A stretch of DNA of 64,000 bases from Shimia aestuarii (GTDB lineage: Bacteria; Pseudomonadota; Alphaproteobacteria; Rhodobacterales; Rhodobacteraceae): contig NZ_JAKVRD010000013.1 in NCBI RefSeq assembly GCF_022814865.1, positions 1-64,000 on the forward strand. Direction: 5' to 3'. Position numbers and translations under genes: made by a program. The first letter of the stretch is position 1; each line of letters starts with the position of its first letter. The notes beneath the pieces are model-generated. The model was given only the letters and a program-made list of their open reading frames with translations. It had not been told where the DNA came from and ran no database searches. Shown piece by piece: positions 1 through 8,177 of this stretch.

Positions 1-969
1 CCACTTACCACCCCCCGCCCGACACCAAGCGCGCGGGCGGAACTTGGCGTCTTGCGCCAGAACGGCGGCGCCATGGTCGAGGTTGGGCGCGGAACCTGTG
101 GTCTTGTCGCCTCCGGACAGACCCTTGTCGCGCTGTTCGATCCCTGTCACGCCCACATTGGCCAACTCGCTGCGCCCCTTCAGCGCAAAGCGCGGGCGCA
201 GAACCGCATCGCCTGCGCCTACAAGATCACCGCGCGCCACGCCGCCCATGCCCGCCGCGCTGGCTGGGCTGTGCTTCATGTCGCCGATGAGGCCGTGATC
301 GACACCGCGCGCCATGACCTGCAAGGCCCGGCCCATCGCCAGTTGCGCCGCAAACTCCGCCATGCCGAGGCCGCCGGTCTTGTGATCGTTCAGGGCGGGC
401 CGCTCCCGATACGGGCGATGACCGCGGTCGCCGCCGCGTGGGACGCAACGCACGGCCCCGCGCGCGGGTTCTCCATGGGCCGCTTTGATCCGACCTATCT
501 CCGCCATCAAATCGTTTTCCTTGCTTGGCAGGGCAAGACGCTGCTTGGCTTTATCTCGCTTCACCGCGCGGGCCACGAATGGTGCCTAGACCTCATGCGC
601 GCGCGCCCCGACGCCCCGGATGGCACCATGCACGCCCTTGTCCACGCCGCAATCCTTGCCGCGCGCGCCGCGGACGTGCCCTGTCTCTCGCTCGCGGCCG
701 TGCCTGCAAAAGCCCCTTTCGCGCGCCCCATCGAGACCCGCTTGCGCCGCCTTGTCGATCGGGCCTCCGGCGGCGCGGGCCTACGTCAGTTCAAGACCTG
801 CTTTGCCCCCCGTTGGCAACCGCTCTACATGGCCGCCCCAACAGGGGCCCACCTCGCCCTTGCCGCTTGCGATCTCGCCCGCACCATCCGCGCCGCGCCG
901 ACGCCCGGCGCCCCACCGCTTCATAATCAACATGAGGAAAAACCCATTGCTCCCGTGGGTGTCTCGTGA
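1..969 (+). CDS. Phosphatidylglycerol lysyltransferase-domain (DUF2156-like) protein, 5' end cut
   Basis: The reading frame is open to the left window edge, so the start lies outside or very near it; TTG at 52 and ATG at 73 are only internal candidates. The roughly 300 visible residues resemble the C-terminal GNAT-like acyltransferase fold of LPG synthases (DUF2156): the middle part carries 'QLRRKLRHAEAAGL' followed by 'GFSMGRFDPTYL', typical of the family. No membrane segments are seen, so this would be a soluble acyl- or aminoacyl-transferase rather than a full MprF. The substrate is unknown. The stop lies 34 bases before the bmt start, so the two may share a transcript. The assignment rests on motif resemblance only. 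Confidence 0.6.
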   Translation, partial: PLTTPRPTPSARAELGVLRQNGGAMVEVGRGTCGLVASGQTLVALFDPCHAHIGQLAAPLQRKARAQNRIACAYKITARHAAHARRAGWAVLHVADEAVIDTARHDLQGPAHRQLRRKLRHAEAAGLVIVQGGPLPIRAMTAVAAAWDATHGPARGFSMGRFDPTYLRHQIVFLAWQGKTLLGFISLHRAGHEWCLDLMRARPDAPDGTMHALVHAAILAARAADVPCLSLAAVPAKAPFARPIETRLRRLVDRASGGAGLRQFKTCFAPRWQPLYMAAPTGAHLALAACDLARTIRAAPTPGAPPLHNQHEEKPIAPVGVS

Positions 970-1003
970 CATTCCTGCGCGCGACAATTGAGTGGAGACT
1001 CCG

Positions 1004-2017
1004 ATGAGCGACGCACTGAGCAAGATGCTGGCAACCCGCGACTGGATCATGGCCGATGGCGCCACCGGCACCAATCTCTTCAACATGGGCCTTGAATCCG
1101 GTGACGCCCCGGAATTCTGGAACGAGACCCATCCCGACCGCATCAAGAAACTCTACAGCTTTGCCGTCGACAACGGCTCCGACCTGTTTCTGACCAACTC
1201 CTTTGGCGGCAACGCCTCCCGCCTCAAGCTCCACAATGCCGGCCACCGCGCCCGCGAACTCTCGCGCATCTCGGCCGAACTTGGCCGCGAAGTGGCCGAT
1301 GCGGCGGGGCGTCCCGTCATCGTCGCCGGCTCTGTCGGCCCCACTGGCGAGATCATGGAACCCGTTGGCGCGCTGTCTCATGCCGCCGCCGTCGAGATGT
1401 TCCACGAACAGGCCGAGGGCCTCAAGGAAGGCGGCGCCGATGTGCTCTGGCTCGAAACCATCTCGGCCCCCGAGGAATACCGCGCCGCCGCCGAGGCCTT
1501 CGCGCTTGCCGATATGCCCTGGTGCGGCACCATGAGCTTTGACACTGCCGGACGCACCATGATGGGCGTCACCAGTCAGGACATGGTGCAGCTTGTCGAG
1601 AGCCTTCCCAACCCGCCGCTCGCCTATGGGGCCAACTGCGGCACCGGCGCTTCCGACCTGCTGCGCACCGTGCTCGGTTTTGCCGCCCAAGGTGTCGAAC
1701 GCCCGATCATCGCCAAGGGCAACGCCGGCATCCCGAAATATGTCGATGGCCATATCCACTATGACGGCACGCCCGAGCTCATGGGCGATTACGCTGTCAT
1801 GGCGCGCGATTGCGGCGCGACGATCATCGGCGGCTGCTGCGGCACCATGCCGGAACACCTCGCCTCGATGAAAGAAGCGCTGGAAACCCGCCCGCGCGGC
1901 CCCCGCCCGACGCTCGACCAGATCACCGCCGCGCTCGGCCCGTTCTCCTCGGCCAGCGACGGCACGGGCGACGACGCCGCCGCGCCCGCCCGCCGGAGCC
2001 GCCGCCGTCGCGGCTAA
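1004..2017 (+). CDS. bmt: Betaine-homocysteine-type S-methyltransferase (Bmt)
   Basis: This 337-residue protein has the homocysteine S-methyltransferase barrel. It begins with 'MADGATGTNLF' and carries the zinc ligands as GANCGTG (Cys212) and GGCCGT (Cys278, Cys279). The tail is Arg-rich and probably disordered. The ATG at 1004 is chosen because GGAG lies 6-7 bases upstream; a GTG at 992 is in frame but has no good site. In roseobacters this family is annotated as betaine:homocysteine methyltransferase. The corrinoid protein and DUF1638 gene just downstream make it equally possible that it is the homocysteine module of a split, B12-dependent methionine synthase. The sequence alone does not separate these roles. 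Confidence 0.85.
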   Translation: MSDALSKMLATRDWIMADGATGTNLFNMGLESGDAPEFWNETHPDRIKKLYSFAVDNGSDLFLTNSFGGNASRLKLHNAGHRARELSRISAELGREVADAAGRPVIVAGSVGPTGEIMEPVGALSHAAAVEMFHEQAEGLKEGGADVLWLETISAPEEYRAAAEAFALADMPWCGTMSFDTAGRTMMGVTSQDMVQLVESLPNPPLAYGANCGTGASDLLRTVLGFAAQGVERPIIAKGNAGIPKYVDGHIHYDGTPELMGDYAVMARDCGATIIGGCCGTMPEHLASMKEALETRPRGPRPTLDQITAALGPFSSASDGTGDDAAAPARRSRRRRG

Positions 2018-2042
2018 AGCGCCCAGAAAATGTACATGAAGT

Positions 2043-2072
2043 GGCCGGTTCCAAAGGGGACCGGCCTTTTTC
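2043..2072 (+). terminator. Rho-independent terminator after bmt
   Basis: The arms GGCCGGT (2043-2049) and ACCGGCC (2060-2066) form a strong GC stem. It is followed at once by a run of five T. It lies 26 bases after the bmt stop and should separate bmt from the small gene at 2205. Confidence 0.8.
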
Positions 2073-2204
2073 GTCGGGCCAAATGGTCGCAATTTGACCT
2101 AGATCACGGCCCCATCCCTCGGCTGACCCAAAGTAAACATATCTGCTTGCACGGGGGCTGGCACCGATGCTGGCCCCGCCTTTGACACCGAGAGGGAGAA
2201 AGAC

Positions 2205-2459
2205 ATGAGTATCCTTTTTGACAAGATGACCCCCGCCGCCCGCGAACTGGCCGAACACAAGCTGCGCGCCGAAGGCATCCTTGCCCCCGATGCGCCGCTT
2301 GAATACGCATTCGAGGTGCTGCCCAACGAACGCACCGCGCTTGAAAAGGCGCGCGAGGCCTATGACACAAAGATCGCCGCCTGCGTGGACGACGAAAGCC
2401 TTGCCGCCATGGCGATCGAAAAGGCCCGCTGCGTCCACCGCGAGCGCGCCGCGCTTTAG
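2205..2459 (+). CDS. Conserved-looking 84-residue protein of unknown function
   Basis: The ATG follows GGGAGAAAGAC, a good ribosome binding site. The product is acidic, mostly predicted helical, and has no signal peptide or membrane segment. It contains two cysteines (in 'AACVDD' and 'ARCVHRE'), and its first half is rich in Glu and Leu. I do not recognise a family. It sits inside the cluster of bmt, corrinoid protein and DUF1638 but is isolated by a terminator upstream and a converging gene downstream, so it probably has its own promoter. A role in one-carbon metabolism is a guess from position only. Codon use matches the neighbours. Confidence 0.7.
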   Translation: MSILFDKMTPAARELAEHKLRAEGILAPDAPLEYAFEVLPNERTALEKAREAYDTKIAACVDDESLAAMAIEKARCVHRERAAL

Positions 2460-2466
2460 ACGCCGC

Positions 2467-2490
2467 CTAGAACAACGCTGGTTGTTCTAG
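2467..2490. repeat. Perfect 10-bp palindrome across the radical SAM stop codon
   Basis: CTAGAACAAC and GTTGTTCTAG are separated by GCTG. The palindrome lies between two converging genes, and its minus-strand reading encodes the last six residues (EQPALF) and stop of the radical SAM protein. There is no T run on either side, so it is not a classical terminator, but it could end or protect both converging transcripts. Confidence 0.55.
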
Positions 2491-3561
2491 GGTGCCAAGC
2501 GGCACCTCGAACCGGTCACAGGCGAGCGCCGGAAGGCGTTCGGCAAGGCCTTCTTTCTGCATGGTAAGCCGCGCCCGCGCGGCGATCATCTCGGCATATG
2601 GCCCTTCACCCCGCATGCGTTTGCCGAAAGCAGCGTCATAAGCCTTGCCGCCATGCATTTCGCGCACCCTTGCCATGATCCGCGCCGCACGATCCGGAAA
2701 CGCCTCGACAAGCCACTCTTCCCAAAGCCCCGCAACCTCGCGCGGCAGGCGCAACATGATCCAACTTGCCGCCCGCGCCCCGGCCTCTCGTCCGGCGGCA
2801 AACACCGCCTCGATCTCCGTATCGGTCAACCCCGGCACAATCGGCGCCATCATGACACGCACCGGAATTCCCGCCTCTGCCAAGGCCCGGATCGTCGCAA
2901 GCCGGCGCGCGGGCGCAGGCACCCGCGGCTCCATCGCCCGCGCGATCCCCGCGTCGAGCGTCGTCACCGACACCCCCACATGCACAAGCCCCTCTGCCGC
3001 CATCGGCGCAAGGATGTCGATATCGCGCTCAATCAGGCTCCCCTTGGTGACGATGGCAACCGGGTGGCGAAAATCGCGCAACACCTCGAGACAGGCGCGC
3101 ATGATTCCCTGATCGCGCTCCACCGGCTGATAGGCGTCTGTATTGGTGCCGATGGCAATCGGCGCGACGGTGTATCCCTTCCGGCTCAAGGTCTTGCGCA
3201 GGATCTCCGCCGCATTGGGCCGCCCGATAAGGCGGGTCTCGAAATCAAGCCCCGGCGACAGGCCAAGCCACGCATGCGAAGGCCGCGCAAAACAATAGAC
3301 ACAGCCATGCTCACAGCCGCGATAAGGGTTCACCGACCGATCAAAGGGGACATCTGGCGAGGTGTTGCGAGTCAGGATGCTGCGCGCCGCCTCTAGCCGG
3401 AGATCGGTGCGAAACGCCGCCCGCACTTCGGGAATGTCCCATCCGTCCCAGCTTTCCTCGCGCGAAGGTTCAAACCGGCCGCTGCGATTGCTCACCGCGC
3501 CGCGCCCACGTCGCCTTTCCGTCCCGATTGGGGCGGGGCTGTGTCCTGTCCAGTCTTGCAT
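2467..3561 (-). CDS. PA0069-family radical SAM protein
   Basis: This 364-residue radical SAM enzyme carries the iron-sulfur ligands CEHGCVYC (Cys83, Cys87, Cys90). This is the CxxxCxxC motif, in the 'NPYRGCEHGC' context typical of the family related to spore photoproduct lyase (PA0069-like). The middle part ('IGTNTDAYQPVE', 'VTKGSLIERD') is also characteristic. Its substrate is not known for the family; DNA repair has been suggested by distant relation only. It is divergent from the corrinoid protein gene across about 200 bases and converges on the 84-residue gene. A functional link to methionine synthesis is possible but not shown. Confidence 0.8.
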   Translation of the reverse strand: MQDWTGHSPAPIGTERRRGRGAVSNRSGRFEPSREESWDGWDIPEVRAAFRTDLRLEAARSILTRNTSPDVPFDRSVNPYRGCEHGCVYCFARPSHAWLGLSPGLDFETRLIGRPNAAEILRKTLSRKGYTVAPIAIGTNTDAYQPVERDQGIMRACLEVLRDFRHPVAIVTKGSLIERDIDILAPMAAEGLVHVGVSVTTLDAGIARAMEPRVPAPARRLATIRALAEAGIPVRVMMAPIVPGLTDTEIEAVFAAGREAGARAASWIMLRLPREVAGLWEEWLVEAFPDRAARIMARVREMHGGKAYDAAFGKRMRGEGPYAEMIAARARLTMQKEGLAERLPALACDRFEVPLGTLEQPALF

Positions 3562-3607
3562 GCCTCAAAGCTGGAACAAAAAGAGAACATTTGCAAGCAA
3601 CCTCACC

Positions 3608-3623
3608 ATGTCCATGAGGACAT
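3608..3623. promoter_or_regulatory. Candidate operator: 6-bp dyad between divergent genes
   Basis: ATGTCC-ATGA-GGACAT is an exact inverted repeat in the 203-base divergent region between the radical SAM gene and the corrinoid protein gene. Its position suits a regulator controlling either promoter. No known consensus is matched, so this is only a candidate site. Confidence 0.3.
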
Positions 3624-3764
3624 TTCACACCGCACCCGCCATTTTGTCGCTATAAGTCGGTCTCAGCATGAGCCATGTCGCAATTATGACAGTCCGATTC
3701 CGTCAAAATTTGCATCTCTGCATAAGTTACATACCGGCGGGGGCCGGCGAAAAGAGGAACGCCC

Positions 3765-4463
3765 ATGTCCGAAGAAGAAGACATCATCCTGTCCGAACTC
3801 GACGATGAAGAACTTGTCCAACAGATGTTCGACGACCTCTACGACGGTCTCAAGGAAGAGATCGAAGAGGGCGTGAACATCCTGATCGAACGCGGTTGGG
3901 CACCCTACAAGGTGCTGACCGAGGCGCTCGTGGGCGGCATGACCATCGTCGGTGCAGACTTCCGTGACGGCATCTTGTTCGTGCCCGAAGTGCTTCTGGC
4001 CGCGAACGCGATGAAAGGTGGCATGGCCATCCTGAAGCCGCTTCTCGCCGAAACCGGCGCGCCGCGCGTTGGCAAGATGGTCATCGGCACCGTCAAAGGC
4101 GACATCCACGACATCGGCAAGAACCTTGTGGCGATGATGATGGAAGGCGCTGGCTTTGAGGTCGTCGACATCGGCATCAACACGCCGGTCGAGGAATATC
4201 TCGAGGCGCTCGCCGCAGAAGAGCCCGACATCCTCGGCATGTCCGCCCTGCTGACCACCACCATGCCTTACATGAAGGTGGTGATCGACACGCTGGTGGA
4301 ACAAGGCAAGCGCGATGACTATATCGTTCTCGTGGGTGGCGCGCCGCTCAACGAGGAATTCGGCAAGGCCATTGGCGCAGACGCCTATTGCCGCGACGCC
4401 GCCGTGGCCGTGGAAACCGCCAAGGATTGGGTCGGCCGCAAGCACAACCAGATGAACGCCTGA
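3765..4463 (+). CDS. Corrinoid (cobalamin-binding) methyl-carrier protein
   Basis: This 232-residue protein has the architecture of MtbC/MttC-type corrinoid proteins and of the MetH B12 module: an acidic helical cap domain (about residues 1-95) and a Rossmann-like B12 domain with GDIHDIGKN at 112-120. His115 would be the lower cobalt ligand. Later parts ('GMSALLTTTMPYM', 'VGGAPL') fit the family. It follows AGAGGAA and has its own divergent promoter region. It probably carries the methyl group between a methyl donor enzyme and homocysteine on Bmt. An MttB-family protein lies 37 kb away and is another possible partner. Catalytic methyltransferase domains are absent, so partner proteins are required. 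Confidence 0.9.
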   Translation: MSEEEDIILSELDDEELVQQMFDDLYDGLKEEIEEGVNILIERGWAPYKVLTEALVGGMTIVGADFRDGILFVPEVLLAANAMKGGMAILKPLLAETGAPRVGKMVIGTVKGDIHDIGKNLVAMMMEGAGFEVVDIGINTPVEEYLEALAAEEPDILGMSALLTTTMPYMKVVIDTLVEQGKRDDYIVLVGGAPLNEEFGKAIGADAYCRDAAVAVETAKDWVGRKHNQMNA

Positions 4464-4486
4464 TCCGGCATCCCCGGTCAAGGCGA

Positions 4487-4526
4487 CAGGCCCGTCCGCT
4501 CATGCGCGGGCGGGCCTGTTTCGTTT
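4487..4526 (+). terminator. Terminator or attenuator between the corrinoid and DUF1638 genes
   Basis: CAGGCCCGTCCGC pairs with GCGGGCGGGCCTG (to 4518) around a short loop and is followed by TTTCGTTT. It lies 24 bases after the corrinoid gene stop and only 13-20 bases before the DUF1638 start. It therefore either ends the first transcript or tunes read-through into the second gene. Confidence 0.75.
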
Positions 4527-4538
4527 CAGGAGGACGCG

Positions 4539-5177
4539 ATGAAAGCGCCATCGGACGAAACCCTGACCCGTGAAGGGCTCGACCTCGACACACGGGCCGC
4601 CTCCGTTCTGGTGATCGCCTGCGGTGCGTTGGCCCGCGAGATCATCGCCCTGCGCGACGCCAATGGCTGGGATCATATCGCCCTGACCTGCCTGCCCGCG
4701 ATCCTCCACAACCATCCCGAACGCATAACAGACGCTGTGCGCGCCGCCGTGGCCGGGCATAGCAACACCTATGAGTCGATCTTCGTCGCCTATGCCGATT
4801 GCGGCACCGGCGGCACGCTACAGGCCGCCTGCGAAGAGATGGGCGTCGAGATGATCCGCGGCCCGCATTGCTATGCCTTCTTCGAAGGTCTCGACCGCTT
4901 TGCCGAGATTGCCGAGGACGAGTTCGACGCCTTCTACCTCACGGATTTCCTCGTCCGCCAGTTCGACGCCTTCGTGTGGAAACCCATGGGCCTCGACCGC
5001 CACCCCGAACTGCGCGACATGTATTTCGCCCACTACCGCAAGCTCGTCTACCAAGCCCAGACCGACGACCCTGCCCTGACCGAAAAGGCCCGCGCCTGCG
5101 CCGACCGTCTCGGCCTCGAATTCGAGCGTCGCTTTACCGGCTACGGCGATCTGGAAACCGCGCTCCGAGACGTTTGA
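4539..5177 (+). CDS. DUF1638 protein, likely corrinoid/methionine accessory factor
   Basis: This 212-residue soluble protein belongs to DUF1638. It follows GGAGG. Four cysteines and nearby histidines are spread through motifs that look conserved: Cys28 in IACGAL, Cys51 in LTCLP with His57/His59, Cys88 in YADCGTGG, and His110-Cys111 in GPHCYAFFEG. This pattern would suit metal or cofactor binding. DUF1638 genes are commonly found beside corrinoid methyltransferase systems, and this one follows a corrinoid protein gene on the same strand. A role in corrinoid methyl transfer or reactivation is inferred from context. The biochemical activity cannot be read from the sequence. Confidence 0.8.
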   Translation: MKAPSDETLTREGLDLDTRAASVLVIACGALAREIIALRDANGWDHIALTCLPAILHNHPERITDAVRAAVAGHSNTYESIFVAYADCGTGGTLQAACEEMGVEMIRGPHCYAFFEGLDRFAEIAEDEFDAFYLTDFLVRQFDAFVWKPMGLDRHPELRDMYFAHYRKLVYQAQTDDPALTEKARACADRLGLEFERRFTGYGDLETALRDV

Positions 5178-5181
5178 GGCG

Positions 5182-5868
5182 TCATTCCGCGTCCATATAG
5201 ACTGCACCGCCGCAGACGATATCCTTGCCCGCACGGTTCGCGATCTCCGTCCGCAATGCCGCTTCGTTCTTGAAGGTCAGGTCAAAGGTGATCTGCGGCA
5301 CGCCGTTCGCATCCGTTGGCGCGCCCACAGAGAGAAGCTCTTCCACCGCCGCCTTCGCGTGATCAATCACTTCGGCATCGTAGAGAAGAAGATCACGCGT
5401 GCAGGCATTGACCTCGTCCTGCCTTGCCTTCGCGACGGGACGCATATTCTTTTCCTCGTCATACAAAGCGATCTTGCTGACAGCCTTGTCGGTCTCGGAG
5501 ATCACCTCACCCACACCAAGCACCTTCAGGGCCGGGAGCGTCCCCGACAGATGTGTGCCATCCGGCGAATAAGGCTCGCCAACGCCGTCAATCGCGTCCC
5601 AATCGAACCCGGTGAAATCAATCCCGACATGGCTCTTATAGATCCACTGCATCAGGAACACGGCATTGTTCGAGGTCCCAAGCCCCTCTTTCACGACGAT
5701 GACGGAATTGGCCGACCGGTTCTCGGCAACCTGCAACACGCTCTTGAGCGTCGGCTTCTGGACCGTGGCGACCAATCCCACGTCCATATCATTCTGTTTC
5801 AAATCATAGACATAGAAACCAAGCCCGCCCAAGGCGATACCAAGCACAACGATCAAAATACGTTCCAT
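5182..5868 (-). CDS. Membrane-anchored periplasmic protein of unknown function
   Basis: The 228-residue product starts with one hydrophobic helix (residues 4-21, 'ILIVVLGIALGGLGFYVY') and no lipobox. The rest should therefore be held on the periplasmic side by an uncleaved anchor. The soluble part is acidic and has two Cys late in the chain ('NACTRD' and 'DIVCGG'), which could form a disulfide. It contains no motif that I recognise. It converges on the DUF1638 gene with only a few bases between the stops. The gap upstream (5869-5964) is AT-richer and may hold its promoter. Confidence 0.65.
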   Translation of the reverse strand: MERILIVVLGIALGGLGFYVYDLKQNDMDVGLVATVQKPTLKSVLQVAENRSANSVIVVKEGLGTSNNAVFLMQWIYKSHVGIDFTGFDWDAIDGVGEPYSPDGTHLSGTLPALKVLGVGEVISETDKAVSKIALYDEEKNMRPVAKARQDEVNACTRDLLLYDAEVIDHAKAAVEELLSVGAPTDANGVPQITFDLTFKNEAALRTEIANRAGKDIVCGGAVYMDAE

Positions 5869-5964
5869 TGCGTTTCCCTTCCAAGAACTTGCGTTTAAAT
5901 CCTTCCGAGAGACTACAACGAAAACGACCGATCTCTACTTAAAATTGTGCAAAAACTGCGCCTG

Positions 5965-6588
5965 TCAGACCAGCGACGTCACCCAGAGGATCGTCGCATC
6001 CTCGTCTGAGACCGACACCACGTTATGGCCCATCGAGGCATCGTAATAGGCGCTGTCGCCGCGGCGCATTTCGACCGGCTCGTAGAACTCGGTGAAAAGC
6101 CGCACAACCCCGGTCAGCACATAGAGAAATTCTTCGCCATCATGGCGCACCCAGCCGTCGAAATCCTCCATCGACCGCGCCCGGACCCGCGCACGATAAG
6201 GCAGCATGGATTTCTTGGTAAGCGTCTCGGCCAGAAGCTCGTGCTCATAGGTCGTTGTCGTCTGCTGCACGCCCTCACCGGTCTTGACCACCGACATGCG
6301 CCCGTTGACTTGTGCCTTGCGCGGCGGCGTAAAGAGTTGTGGCACAGAGATATCAAGCCCCACAGCCAGCTTCTTCAGCGCCTCATAGGTCGGCGACATC
6401 TGCCCGTTCTCGATCTTCGAAAGCGTCGACCGCGCAAGCCCCGCCTCGCGCGCCGCATGTTCGAGCGTCCAATTGCGCTCTTTGCGCAACTCGCGCACGC
6501 GCTGCCCGAGGTCAAGCGGCTCGGCCAACTCCTGCTGCCCGCTTTCGCGCGCCACACGGATAAGGCTCTTGGGGTCTCTGTCTGTCAT
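5965..6588 (-). CDS. XRE-family transcriptional regulator with C-terminal cupin domain
   Basis: An N-terminal helix-turn-helix of the XRE/Cro type ('LGQRVRELRKERNWTLEHAAREAG', then 'LSKIENGQMSPTYEALKKLA') is followed by a cupin sensor domain in the C-terminal half ('GEEFLYVLTGVVRLF'). This arrangement is usual for regulators of small-molecule catabolism, with the cupin binding the effector. ATG 6588 is preferred over the in-frame GTG at 6597; neither has a clear ribosome binding site, so the mRNA may be almost leaderless. It is divergent from the ligase operon at 6654 with about 65 bases between, so it very likely controls that operon. The effector is unknown. Confidence 0.85.
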   Translation of the reverse strand: MTDRDPKSLIRVARESGQQELAEPLDLGQRVRELRKERNWTLEHAAREAGLARSTLSKIENGQMSPTYEALKKLAVGLDISVPQLFTPPRKAQVNGRMSVVKTGEGVQQTTTTYEHELLAETLTKKSMLPYRARVRARSMEDFDGWVRHDGEEFLYVLTGVVRLFTEFYEPVEMRRGDSAYYDASMGHNVVSVSDEDATILWVTSLV

Positions 6589-6653
6589 GGACAGCACTTA
6601 TAGCGCCACCGCCCCCCCTTGCAACCGCATCCCTGCGGGCCTACCAAGACGCC

Positions 6654-8177
6654 ATGCAGTCCCTCTTCGACCAAGGCGCATCCGCCCCCGCCCCCACCTC
6701 TTTCAACATGGCCGCCCATGTGCTGGCCCATGCCGAACGGCTTGCCGACAAACCCGCGCTGATCGTGATGGGCATGGATGGGGCCGACACATGGAGCTAC
6801 CGCGCCATGGAAGCCGCCGTGCGCGGCACTGGCACGGGGCTTTTGCAGGCGGGTCTGAAACCGGGCGACATCGTGCTGATGCGCCTCGGAAATAATGTAG
6901 AATTCCCCATCGCCTATCTCGGCGCGATTGCCGCCGGTCTCGTCCCGGTGCCGACCTCCTCGCAACTGACCGCACCGGAAGTCGCCAAGATGGTGGCCGA
7001 ATTGTCCCCCGGCGCGATCCTGCGCGACCCCGAGATCGCCTGCCCCGACACGCCGGACACGCCGCAGATCGACACCGCCGCGCTTGACGCGATGCGCGCC
7101 CTGCCGCCCTGCGCCTATGACATGGGTGACCCCGACCGCCTCGGCTATATCATCTATACCTCCGGCACCTCCGGTAGCCCCCGTGCCGTCTGCCATGCCC
7201 ACCGCGCCATCTGGGCCCGCCGCATGATGCACGAGGGCTGGTACGGGCTGCACGAAGAAGATCGCCTGATGCACGCGGGCGCCTTCAACTGGACCTTTAC
7301 CCTCGGCACCGGCCTGATGGACCCGTGGTCCGTCGGCGCCACCGCCCTGATCCCTGCCAAAGGCGTGGCCTTCGACGCGCTTCCGGGGCTGCTCGCAGCA
7401 CACAAGGCGACGATCTTCGCCGCCGCACCCGGCGTTTATCGCAAGATCCTCTCCGATCACCCCGACATTCACCTCCCCGACCTGCGCCACGGGCTGACCG
7501 CCGGGGAAAAGCTCTCCGAGACCACCCGCGAAGAGTGGTTCGAGGCCACGGGCACCGCCCTTTATGAGGCCTACGGCATGTCGGAATGCTCGACCTTCAT
7601 CTCGGCAAGCCCCTCCGCCCCGGCCCACCCGCACACGCTTGGCCGCCCCCAAGACGGCCGCCGCATCGCGATCCTCGACGAGGACGGCACCCCCGTGCCG
7701 ATCGGCGAAGAAGGCGTCATCGCGGTTTCTCGCCGCGATCCCGGCCTCATGCTCGGCTATTTCAACGCCCCCGAGGACACCGCCGCGCGCTTTGTCGATG
7801 ATTGGTTCCTGACCGGCGACCGCGGCACCATGGCCGAGGATTTCTATATCTCTTACGCCGGCCGCAACGATGACATGATGAACGCCGGCGGCTTCCGCGT
7901 CTCTCCGCTCGAGGTTGAATCCGTGCTCTCGCGCCACCCCGGTATCGAGACCGTCGCCGTCACCGATGTGGAGATCAAAGCCGACACCCGCATCATCGCC
8001 GCCTTCTACACCGGCCCCGCCGCCCTCGACGAAACCGATCTGGCGGCATTTGCCGCCGAGCGCCTCGCGCGCTACAAACAACCGCGGCTGTTCCGTCACA
8101 TGGAGACGCTGCCCACGAACCCCAACGGCAAACTCAGCCGCCGCACCCTGCGCGAAACCTTCAAGGCCAATTCATGA
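6654..8177 (+). CDS. Class I adenylate-forming acyl-CoA/aryl-CoA ligase
   Basis: This 507-residue ANL-superfamily enzyme shows the phosphate-binding loop YTSGTSGSPRAV near residue 168, YGMSEC near 306, LTGDRG near 387, the hinge and CoA region GRNDDMMNAGGFRVSP near 403, and the catalytic Lys in NPNGKLSRR near 490. It should activate a carboxylic acid as acyl-AMP and transfer it to CoA. The short N-terminal domain resembles benzoate- or aryl-CoA ligases more than long-chain fatty acid ligases, but the substrate cannot be fixed. It is the first gene of a three-gene operon with ATGA overlaps and is divergent from an XRE-cupin regulator. Confidence 0.85.
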   Translation: MQSLFDQGASAPAPTSFNMAAHVLAHAERLADKPALIVMGMDGADTWSYRAMEAAVRGTGTGLLQAGLKPGDIVLMRLGNNVEFPIAYLGAIAAGLVPVPTSSQLTAPEVAKMVAELSPGAILRDPEIACPDTPDTPQIDTAALDAMRALPPCAYDMGDPDRLGYIIYTSGTSGSPRAVCHAHRAIWARRMMHEGWYGLHEEDRLMHAGAFNWTFTLGTGLMDPWSVGATALIPAKGVAFDALPGLLAAHKATIFAAAPGVYRKILSDHPDIHLPDLRHGLTAGEKLSETTREEWFEATGTALYEAYGMSECSTFISASPSAPAHPHTLGRPQDGRRIAILDEDGTPVPIGEEGVIAVSRRDPGLMLGYFNAPEDTAARFVDDWFLTGDRGTMAEDFYISYAGRNDDMMNAGGFRVSPLEVESVLSRHPGIETVAVTDVEIKADTRIIAAFYTGPAALDETDLAAFAAERLARYKQPRLFRHMETLPTNPNGKLSRRTLRETFKANS

